The position numbers and the translations under genes are program-made. A stretch of DNA of 64,000 bases, taken from NCBI GenBank assembly GCA_026936335.1, contig JAPMXV010000075.1:146360-210359 (forward strand), read 5' to 3'. Shown one piece after another: positions 51,193 through 60,733 of the stretch (position 1 is its first letter; each line of letters opens with the position of its first letter). The notes under the pieces were generated by a model. It made no database searches. It was not told the DNA's origin and was given only the letters and a program-made list of their open reading frames with translations. The DNA is from Mantamonas sphyraenae. Its lineage: Eukaryota; CRuMs; Mantamonadidae.

Positions 51193-51457
51193 AATGTAGG
51201 TGGGCAGTTTGTGAACAGTGATTGGGTGTGTGTGTTGTGAACGCGGGATGTGAAGGGGCGAAGAAGGAACAGAGTGCTGCTTTTCCTCTGTGCGGAGGTG
51301 CATCCAACGCATATTGCACACACACACTTTAGAGCAGTCATTGGGTAGGGAAGGGCGGGGGAATCGGGGACTTGTGCGCTTGTGAGGGTGGGATAGGGAG
51401 AGAGGCACGAGAAGGAGGAATCAAGAGGGGCTGACCTCGTGGAGTACCGCAGGAATT
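51193..51457 (+). promoter_or_regulatory. upstream block alpha of LRR member I
   Basis: Diverged copy of the blocks before A and C: AATGTAGGTGGGCAG, CCAACGCATATTGCACACA and GGGGACTTGTGC are retained. It ends at the ATG of the first exon of I. Confidence 0.5.
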
Positions 51458-52944
51458 ATGGGCTTGGAAAGAGAAGAATGGGTGGAATCGTTGCAGAGTG
51501 GGGACCATGGGCGGATTGTGGAAGCTTTGGAGGCTCAGGAAGGGTGAGAGTTGACGGAAAGAAATCGGGAGGGAGTTGGTGAGCGTGACGTGCGTCGCAC
51601 GGGGAAGGGGAGGAGGGATGGGGGTAGGGTGGGTGTGATGGTGAGTAGGAAGGGTGGGACGTGTGTTGACACCTCGAACACAGAAATTGGACCTTTGCAA
51701 TTGGTACTTGAGTGACCACGAAGCAGCGGCACTTTCGCAGGCACTTGCTCAGAACAGCAGCTTGCAGACACTGATCCTCAGCCACAACAGATTCGGGGCA
51801 GAAGGCGCAGCAGCTCTGGGGCGGGCACTGGGTGAGAACAGCAGCTTGCAGACACTGTCCCTCGGCTCCAACAGCATAGGGTATGAAGGAGCAGCTGCGC
51901 TGGTGCAGGCACTTTGTGTGAACAGCGGCTTGCAGGCACTGGACCTCGGCGACAACAGCATCGGGGCAGATGGAGCAGCAGCACTGGCGCAGGCACTGAA
52001 GAAGAACAGCAGCTTGCAGACACTGTTCCTCGGCGACAACAGCATTGGATATGAAGGAGCAGCTGCACTTGCGCAGGCGCTGTGTGTGAACAGTAGCTTG
52101 CAGACACTGGACCTCGGAGGCAACAAAATCTGCGACGAAGGAGCAGCAGCACTTGCTCAGGCGCTGGCTGAGAACTGCAGCTTGCAGATACTGTACCTCG
52201 GACGCAACAAAATCTGCGACGAAGGAGCAGCAGCACTTGCTCAGGCGCTGGCTGAGAACTGCAGCCTGCAGGCACTGTTCCTTGGTAGCAGCATTGGGGA
52301 CAAAGGAAAAGCATCACTGGTGCAGGCAATGCAAGGCAATCGGTCGTGCTGCATTATCCACGGCGTTGAAAATGATGCGTTGCTGTCACTGTTGGAGAGG
52401 AACAAGGAGCAGCACGAGGAGTTTGTGGAGTGTGGGGATGTGGAGAAGATGGCTGAATTGAAGGAGTGGGGTGTGCCTGTGGACACGATTGCAGGTAGTC
52501 AAGGTGGTACACTGCGCTGGAGGTAGCAGTTGAGGATGGGGATGATGAGATTGTGGAGGTGTTGCGGGAGTGGGGTGCAAAGCCGAGGATGAAAACGGTG
52601 GAGATGGTGAGGAAGGAAGGGTGGAGGAAGGCGTGGCATTGGATTGGGTGGGGTGGACAGGTGGATGAAGCGATGGAGGTGGCATTGGTGATGAACGGGG
52701 AGGAGAGGGAGGTGATGTTTGAGTGTGGAGGGATGGATGAGTATGTGGAGGAGGCAGGGTGGAAGGGTGGGTGACACTGCCGGATGAGGTAATGGAGAGG
52801 GTGATTGGGTGGGTGGGGAGGGGAGCTGCTCCGGCAAGGGTCGCTGTGGGGAAGTCAGGGGAGACCAGGAAGCGAGGGAGGGATGAGGTGGAGGAGGAGG
52901 AGGAACCGGAGGTGGAGAAGAGGCAACGTGTGGAGGAGGAGTGA
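51458..52944 (+). pseudogene. LRR-ankyrin family member I, frameshifted
   Basis: Exon 1 from 51458 encodes MGLEREEWVESLQSGDHGRI... but is one base short of phase 0 at its GTGAGA donor (86 nt), so splicing to KLDLCNWYLSDHEAAAL at 51684 shifts the frame. The LRR block (about eight units) is open. Near 52500 the frame is lost in the ankyrin-like region, and a further shift occurs near 52765 before LPDEVMERVIGW. The last frame runs on into a tail GAAPARVAVGKSGETRKRGR then Glu-rich, as in G. An 84-nt LRR unit is duplicated within it. Confidence 0.75.
52122..52275 (+). repeat. tandem LRR unit duplication in member I
   Basis: The stretch AACAAAATCTGCGACGAAGG through GCTGAGAACTGCAGC occurs twice, 78-84 nt apart, almost unchanged, adding one LRR. 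This is the same kind of event as in gene C. Confidence 0.75.
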
Positions 52945-53379
52945 AGGATTGGGTTGATCAAGGATTAATGGACGTCCTTTTTTGGGACGCAGGAGAGAGA
53001 GGAAAGGGTGGGAGAGGGATGGCTAGGGAGCTAGTCACGTGTGTGTGGACAACTATGGCAACGATTATGTCAGGTGAGATGTGGGGACATGACACAGGCG
53101 TGTGAATGGGCGGAGCAAGTGGCGGAGGAGCTTCAGATGGCGCAGTGAGTGGCAAGAGAATGCAGTGCATGGCCATGTCCACTGCCTGTGTGATGGAAAT
53201 GGTCGAGTGGGAAACAATGCAAAGTGACACGTTGTGAAAAGACGGGAGGCTGGTTCGGGCGGACGGTGCAGCGAAGGGAGACGAAACACGGGCTGAACAC
53301 ATCCATGCGCTGTCCAACAATCCCTTGGCGCGTACGCAATCATCCAGAGTGGAACCAGTGTTGACCACAGTGGAACCAT
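52945..53379 (+). other. spacer, nothing recognised
   Basis: About 430 nt between LRR member I and the decayed large gene. No domain, repeat or convincing frame seen. Confidence 0.35.
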
Positions 53380-56300
53380 GTTGTGTGGAAAGGGCCGCAT
53401 TGGGCGTGGTTGAGGGCGTTTGTTGGCGGGAAGAATATGGCGCGTGGAAGCGCGACTCGTCAAGGACAATGGAAGCCTACGCCGCTCACGCGTTCACAGA
53501 GCAACAAGAGGGGAGGTGGAAACACTCCTTCAGGACCCATTGCCAGCATGGAGCACGACCTGGTGATGCATTGTGACAAGGACACAGCGCTGCTGCTTGG
53601 TAAGGCCGTGAAGATGGCCAAAGATGAGAGGGTGCTTGGCGCAGTTCGACCAGTGTGTGTTTCCATACTCAAACACGGACGAGGGCATGTCCGTAGAGGC
53701 CACCATGGTTGCACAAACGCCCAAGGACGAACTGGCGCCGAAGAACATGAAGGACGTGTGCACAAGCAGGCCGTCAAGGTTGTGCACTAGGTGCAAACGT
53801 CAGCCAACACAGGCGTGGATGACGACGACTGGGCTGGAGGAAAGAAGGTGGCCGTGGACTTGAAGAAGGAAGGAAGCTGAAGATGGGTGGAAGAGCGGGA
53901 AGTGGCTGATGCACCGTGGCGGCCTTCTGCTGGGCTCTTGCTGCCTGCAACACGACGTTGTGTTGCAGACGACACCGTTCAAGGCAGGCGGTGCTTTGGG
54001 GGGCAGCAGCAGCAAAGGTTGCTTGGGTCGACTCGCCCCAGGGAATCTGAAGGGGGTGCTCGAGTGGCAAGTTTGGCAGCGGCAGGGACAAGGGGTGAAC
54101 GAACGCCATGGAGACGATGAAGTGGGTCTGAAGCAGATAATGAAGTGACAGGATTGGGGCAGCTGAAGGCATGGGACATTGAGGAGAAAATGAAGTGGAC
54201 CGTGGTCCGAGAGCGTGCGGTTGAGTTGTGCAGTTGCTTGAGCGGACGATGGACAAGCTGACGTAGGTTGGGATGTGCGCATCAGTCAGAACACGCTCTG
54301 TGTTGCTTCCACATCGCATGGTGTTGCCAGACCATGTCGAAGCTGTTGAGATCGGCCTGCATGTGACACCGTGAGTGACAGCGTGTCCGAGGAGCGGGAG
54401 GACAACCAGGGGGGCAGATCCGGGTGCTGCGGCGGTTCACGGGCGATACGCAATGAGACACGCGTGGACAAACGAGGAGAGTGCAACGTCCCCTGGGGGG
54501 TTGGGATGCAAGGAGAGGAGGACAACCACTCTGGTGGACATCCTCTTGATCGTGTGCCAGCAGGGTGTGAACGCGTCCGGCTACAACCTCAACACCCAAA
54601 ATGGTGACCAAAACAGCTGCAAACAACCTGCTGCAGTCGCTGGTGTGGACTCCATCCAGTCGATGTGCCAGTCGCAAAGCCGCGTGGCATTCGCAGGCAG
54701 CGGGATGGACGCCCTCGCCGTGGCCCTCAAGGTCATGTGCGTGGACTACCGCGACAATGACTCGCAGCAACTGAATGCCATCGAAGGTGCCTGGGTGCGC
54801 TGTACGCCGTTTCCTCTCGTTCGAGGGCGATCTGGAGCGCGAGTAGGCCTCACGGGATCTGCGTGCCCAAGTGCGCGATGTCGACCCACAAGGAGGGCAG
54901 CATGGAGAATGTGAAGGAGGCGCAGCTCAAGTTGGACGAATGGGAGAAGCTGAATGGTCAGCTGCAGGACACATCCAAGGGCAGGTCACGAGCCTGTTCC
55001 GCATCTTGGCCCTGCTGACCATGCGCCAACGACCCCGGTTTGGAGCCAAGGACCAGAAGACGGCCATCCAACAGCCAGCGCCTGGCCGAGGATGTGCTTT
55101 TGACATCGTCTGCAAGGAAGGGTCTGCACTGAACGAAGCAGGCAACGCGCTGTCGACTGTGCGAAGCGACAACGTGAGCGGTGGCAAGGTTTTGCCGAGG
55201 ACTCGCTGTGGCTGCTGGGTCGCGTGGCCCACCTGCATGCCACCAACGAGGGAGTGGGCGTGCCAACCACGAATACGGTCGGCCTGTGGATGGACAAGAA
55301 CAAGCGGGCAACAGCGGCAGTCGCGTCGTGAGCAAACGAGACGCCCGACGGCGACGGCAGCGCCACAGGTCCACGCCGCAAGCTGTGCAACGGCAACGGC
55401 GACGACCAAAGGAGGTGACGGGCGAATGCGGTGGCCAGGGCGTGGAGAGCAGTGAGTCGATCCTGGATCGCACGTGGACGCATGTGGCCGTATCGCGCAG
55501 TGCCACCAAACGGTCCTGAAACTGGTCATGAACGGCAACGGGAGGTGGGCGGTGCCGCTCCATGATCGGCACCACACCGGTGCGCATGGACGAGAGGTTC
55601 ACAGGCGTGGTCACGGAAGGCTTGGATGGTTTTGTGACTGAGGTGCGCTTCAGCAAAGGGGGAGCAGCTGCGGACGAGGAGGCGCTGGGTCTGGGCGCAA
55701 AGGCGGCCGAACGTGCCGTTTTTGCGCTGAGCGTGCCCAACCTGGTGAGCCACAGCGTGGAGTGTGTCCTGCAGACGATGTTGCCCCCTCTGTGCTGGTG
55801 CATCCATACGCAGCGACACGTGTGTCCATGGGCCAGGTTGTGCAGCTGAAGCTGAGCATTGTGATGGACAACGACCTCAGCTCGTCGTGGACAAACACGG
55901 CGATGGCCATCCGCGCTTGCCGCAAGGCATTTCACACGCCAGCACCCGACCGGGCCTGGGCCAGAATGGTGGAGACGATTGAGGGCGTGCGCACAGGGTC
56001 TGCTGACAACCCGGCGGCTGTGCTGATCAAACTCGCTCCTGTGTGTGTGGTGGGCAACGCCTTTGCCCTTTGGGTGGGCAGACGGACGCCAAAGTGCAGG
56101 GAGCCGCTCGGGCGAGCTTGCGTTGCTGCTGCGGCCGCTGCTGTCGTGCGACATGTGGGGCGAGGATCTGAAGCAGGCGCTGACCAAACGTACACTGGGC
56201 GACATCTCAGCCGTGATGGAAGGAGCGTGAGCAGCGGATTGTTTGCCATGGGCGAACGTGAAGCGATTGGGGATGGGCGCACTCAGCGTGCTGGGTGGAC

Positions 56301-58365
56301 TCTGACCGACTGCGTGCGCACAGGCAGCCGTGTGGTGGACACTGCCACTGAAGGCGAAGGAGGAGACTGGGCATGGTGATGTGGTACAGCGCGACCACGT
56401 CGTACGTGCCGGTGCTGCTCGACGAGGTGGTCAAGGGCGACTCGCAGCTGCTGGACCTGAGCCAGAACCGCCCCCGAACTGGACGGCGACGCGGCCGTGA
56501 AGGACGGATGTGTTCCTCACTGACTGCAGGTCTGAGAGAAGCATTCAGAGATGTGCTGAAGGCAGCTGTGCAGCGCAAGGAGGGCGAGACGACCGACAAC
56601 GGCGACTCGTCTGTGGCCAAGTTGTTCAACACCTGAAGGTGCTTTCTCTGATGTTGATGAGCACACACAGAGCGCGAGAAGCGACCAGTTCATGGCCAGC
56701 AACCTGCTGTCGGATCTAATGACACTGGCCACCACCAACCTGAACGCATCCGGAAGCGGATGTGTTGCTGACCAAGGTGCAGCGTCTGGAGGAGGCGTTA
56801 AACAACACAATCTCTTTGCTTGAGGGCGAGGTGGCACGTGTGGCCATCGCCGGACAACGCGTGCCGCGAGGTGGTGGTCAACACGGCGAAGAAAGGCGAA
56901 ACGGACATCGACGTGGCGCAGATGCCCAGCCGGTGCTGCAGTACATGCAGGGTGACGACGAGTTGCTGGGCAACCGCTACGAGGATTCTGACCGCAGGCG
57001 AGGAGAACCTGCCGCCTCTGGCAGCGACGCGTGTGGATCTGTGGCACGATCAGCTGCAGTTCCAGGGCAGATGGTGCCACCCGAACGAAAGGATCAGCTG
57101 CAGTGGTCCACGGACAGCGTGGAGATCACAGTGGACACTTGATGGTGGAGGGCAGCCACACCTTGCACTGGGCTATGTCACGGGCATGGTCGGCGAGGAG
57201 GAAGAGGAGGAAGGCGAATGGCGCGTGTCGTGCGTGTACGGCAACGATGGCAGCGTGCGCAAGGTGACGTTTACGTCGGATGGACGGGTTGAGCTGACCG
57301 AGGAGGAGGTGACGGCCCTGGGAAAGGGCACATCGTTTTCTGTGGCGGGCGACGTGGTGGGCATCGGCCGCGACTACAACAATGGTGAGGTGTTTGTGAC
57401 CAAGAATGGCGAGAACCTGGCGCGCAGTTCAGCGAGCCGTGTGGCGCCATGTGCGGTGACGGTGATGACGCAGGGCAAAGGCGTGTCCTCCAGCGTGAAC
57501 AACGGCGACACAGTGCGCTACAACGTGGACTCGCTCGTGTCGTCGTCCGATGGCTCGCTGTTCAAGTTGCGCCATTTCAACGGCGTGTTGACGGCGAATG
57601 GGGCCCTGACCACCATTGAACTGAAGATCGACAAGGTGGACGGCCGCGATTTCTCGGGCGAGCTGAACTGGCCGTCGGAGGAGACGATGGTGAAGATGGA
57701 GGCTGAACTGGCTGTGCACAACAGCCATGTGTTACGCGAGGTGGACGTGCTGGAGGGCCAGAAGAACAACTGGACGTGGGGCGAGTACAAGTGCACGATC
57801 GACGCCGATGGCAACATCCACGGTTTCTCTGGACGGGGCGGGGGAGAAGACGGTGGAGCTGGCACGCTTTGAGCGTGGCGTTGCGCTGGACTTTAGCAGC
57901 GAGGAGCACACCTGTGTGGATCTGGGCGGCGGATCGAAGGTGAGAATGTCTGTGGAGATGTCGGTCAAGTGTGACGGCATGCCGGGAGAGAACGAGGCCC
58001 AGTACTCGCTGACGGGCGGCCCGAAGCGCGACAACCGCTTGTTCGTTGTGCGCGTGGCGAAGGCACGTCGCGTCCGTCGAAGACGAGCTTTGTGGAGACG
58101 GGGTACATGCTGGCGGAGGAGGGATGTGGCCACCTGGATGTGCCTGGGTGCCGGCTACGACGTGGAGAGCGGCACGTGGAAGCTGTACGTGAACGGCAAG
58201 CTCAGGGGCGAAGCCAAGGCGGACAACGAGCTGGACAAGATCAAGGACCAGCGCTTCTGGCTCGCCGAGACGCTGTACTCGAAGGAGTCGAACAAGGTGG
58301 CGCCGGAGGATGTGGGTGCTGATCACGCGGCGTTGATTGTGGGAAGGGGAGAGGGATTCAAGTGA
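53380..58365 (+). pseudogene. decayed large gene with laminin-G-like and SPRY-like domains
   Basis: Protein-like text appears on the plus strand for nearly 5 kb but changes frame every 100-300 nt. Readable pieces include VDILLIVCQQGVNASGYNLN (near 54540), SLFRILALLTMRQR (near 54990), SLWLLGRVAHLHATNEGVGV (near 55204), RTWTHVAVS typical of LamG/ConA folds (near 55470), VTEVRFSKGG (near 55635), VVQLKLSIVMDNDLSSSW (near 55833), SFSVAGDVVGIGRDYNNGEV, a typical SPRY core (near 57336), and ESGTWKLYVNGKL (near 58163). The longest clean frame is about 57000-57872. The parent protein is not recognised. Either it is a genuinely decayed gene or this stretch has many small sequencing indels. The 3' end at 58365 looks like a natural stop. 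Confidence 0.6.
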
Positions 58366-58585
58366 AGGTGGGTGCACAGGATTCGGCGTTCATTGTCTTG
58401 GAGAGGGGGGATGGGGGTGGAGATTCGCGCAGTCGGTAGGCGCGCATGGCACGTGCCTTTGCCATAGCCAAGTTGTTACACTCTGTGCTGGTGGTCCGGA
58501 TCATGTTGTGGTATGGTTGAAGGGTGCGTTCTTGCACTTTCCATCGGAAGGAGACGCTAGTGTCCGGGGTTGACCTCTCATGCGC

Positions 58586-60733
58586 TCATGCTCTCTCAGA
58601 GAGAAGCGGCTCGTCTAACAATCTCATCCCGACCTTGTCATCCGACCGCGCTCCCGCCTTGGTCCCTGCCCGCATCCGCCTGAACGCCGCGTAGGCACTC
58701 TTTGATCCCAGAGCCACCACAAGCGCCACCCCAACGCACATCGTCACCACAATCACCCCCAGCGCCACAACCTCCACTGCGTCCGTGTCAAACCGCGCCT
58801 TGCTCAGCGTCACCGCCGTTCCAGTCACAAACACCGTCAGCAGGGTGTACAGGCTCAATGTCTCCATCTTGTTGTCCAGCGTGCGTACAAACGGTCGTAG
58901 CCGCCCGTGCACCCAAATCGACACCACCAGCGTCAGAAAGAGCACAATGAAGAACGTGATCTGCGAGTAGAACGGTACGGCCGTCACCAACACGGTGACC
59001 ACAACACGCCGCCCAATCACCACCAGCTCATACCACATCCGATCGGGTCTGTAAGAACGGTACAAGAAACCAAACGCCGTCTGCGCCCACCTTTCCTCCG
59101 TCGCCTTCGTCTTCCACACGTACACAAGGGCCACAACGTCCACCAGCGGCACGCAGATGCCCACCAGCACCAGAAGCGCCCAGGAAACTCCTTGCACGTC
59201 GACAAGCGTCCCATCAAGCGGTCTGCCCTGGCACACAATGAACGGGTATTGGTTCAAGTAGCGCCACGGCGTCTCTCCACGCACGCCCGTGGCCGCGTCC
59301 GTGCACATCAGAAAGCTCAGTGCTTGCAGCAGGATGGGTCCGTACGCAACGTGCAATGCAAACAGAGCCACTCCCGTGATCTTGTGTTTCAGAGCAACCC
59401 CGTTGTGGTTCGTGGTGGTGTCGCTGAACAAATCGACCGTGTCGTCCCCGTTGGCCTCATCGTCCTCAACTCCACTGTTCCCCCGTCTCTTTGTGTACAC
59501 ATCCCAAACAAGCGACACAACGGCTCCCAGCACAAGCAACGGCAGCACCATCGTCGTGCTGGCCACGAATGCCCCGCTCCATCGCTCCGTGTATCCGTCC
59601 GGCGCGGTAAACAAGCACTGCACAGACGATAGAGACAGGTTCACCGATGAGGCCACATGGTTGACCACCTGCATGACCTGGCCCAACATGCCACTCAGCG
59701 ACACAGACCCGTTCGCTTCCTCGACGCGGTGCAATGCGCTCGTCAGTGAGATCGACGACTTTTCAATCGTCGCGAGAATCTGCCAAAAGAACAGCGTCAC
59801 CTTGAGTGTGGCACTGTCGCCTCCGTGATGCAGGCGCTGTCGGATCACCACAATGAGGAACAGCGCCGCAAGCACAGCGTACAGCACGATGCCCATCGCC
59901 ACCTCCACCGTCGTCGGACACTGCAAGCACACACGCGCGCTCTTGTAGTAGCCACGTGCACACTCGCTGCACAGACGAGAACCACTCTGGTACCCTGGGG
60001 CACATTCGCTGCCTCGAGTGCGGCCGTCGCCGTTCTCCTGCTGCAACTTTGGACACGCGGCTGCCACGGGACACGGCAGCACTGCCAGAGATGAGTGTGT
60101 CGCGTTTGGCGCTGCCACTACACGGCACCCTCGGATGGAGCCTGCGGTGCAGCGGCACTCGCTAAACTCCTCGGGGCACTGCAAGCACTGCTGGCGATGA
60201 CCAAAGAACTGGGCCGCGCACGTGCACTGCTCGATCCAGTTGATGGGGTCGTAAAAGAAGAGCATGCTCTGGCCATCGGCTCGCTGTATGGCCGCACACG
60301 TCACGTTGCCAAACTGGTTCTGGTTTGTTTGCGACGGTCGCAGGAAACCGACCTCGCCTCCAGCCAGCGCGGTCGACGTGTTGCGCACGTCCACGTACCA
60401 CAAAGAGCGACTGGCACGCATGGCAGGCGGGAAGCTGCCACCTATCAACGTGTTGTGGATGTCCAGGCGCTGGAGGTTGTTCAGATCTCGCCAGGCAGAC
60501 ATGGAGCCACGGAGGCTGGTGTTGTACACCTTGAGAGTCTCCAGGGACGGCATATGCATGACAGAGACGTCGCCTATGGTATGTGGGTTATTGGAAAAGT
60601 CGAGGAGGCGGAGGCTGGGAAAGGCGGTGGAGAATGACAGCTTTGGGAGCCGGTTGTTTGCCAGGTGGAGGTTGACGAGACTTGACGGGAGGTCCCCCAC
60701 GAAGATGCTGGATTGGATGTTGTTCTTGTTCAA
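58586..60733 (-). CDS. LRR receptor-like protein, C-terminal half: LRRs, Cys-rich neck, about eight to nine TM helices
   Basis: An open minus-strand frame of 715 residues from Met at 60733. Residues 1-130 are LRRs (LHLANNRLPKLS, LRLLDFSNNP). About 148-280 is a Cys-rich neck (CTCAAQFFGHRQQCLQCPEE, CAPGYQSGSRLCSECARGYY, CLQCPTTV). From about 281 come eight to nine hydrophobic helices, including SYRPDRMWYELVVIGRRVVV, the motif seen in the receptor at 3.9-8.4 kb and in the giant protein. The tail is short and ends LLDEPLLSERA. The Met is probably not the true start: LRR coding continues upstream in other frames to a signal peptide at 63178, so this is best read as the intact 3' part of a larger, frameshifted gene. 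Confidence 0.75.
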   Translation of the reverse strand: MNKNNIQSSIFVGDLPSSLVNLHLANNRLPKLSFSTAFPSLRLLDFSNNPHTIGDVSVMHMPSLETLKVYNTSLRGSMSAWRDLNNLQRLDIHNTLIGGSFPPAMRASRSLWYVDVRNTSTALAGGEVGFLRPSQTNQNQFGNVTCAAIQRADGQSMLFFYDPINWIEQCTCAAQFFGHRQQCLQCPEEFSECRCTAGSIRGCRVVAAPNATHSSLAVLPCPVAAACPKLQQENGDGRTRGSECAPGYQSGSRLCSECARGYYKSARVCLQCPTTVEVAMGIVLYAVLAALFLIVVIRQRLHHGGDSATLKVTLFFWQILATIEKSSISLTSALHRVEEANGSVSLSGMLGQVMQVVNHVASSVNLSLSSVQCLFTAPDGYTERWSGAFVASTTMVLPLLVLGAVVSLVWDVYTKRRGNSGVEDDEANGDDTVDLFSDTTTNHNGVALKHKITGVALFALHVAYGPILLQALSFLMCTDAATGVRGETPWRYLNQYPFIVCQGRPLDGTLVDVQGVSWALLVLVGICVPLVDVVALVYVWKTKATEERWAQTAFGFLYRSYRPDRMWYELVVIGRRVVVTVLVTAVPFYSQITFFIVLFLTLVVSIWVHGRLRPFVRTLDNKMETLSLYTLLTVFVTGTAVTLSKARFDTDAVEVVALGVIVVTMCVGVALVVALGSKSAYAAFRRMRAGTKAGARSDDKVGMRLLDEPLLSERA

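Noticed and set aside
50072-51325. 417-codon minus-strand frame over blocks beta/gamma
   Set aside because: Pro/Ser/His-rich low complexity from G-rich DNA, not conserved as a frame in the other beta copy.
28820-52944. Canonical NLR immune receptors
   Set aside because: No NACHT or NB-ARC motifs (Walker A/B) before the LRRs; the N-terminus is only about 30 residues.
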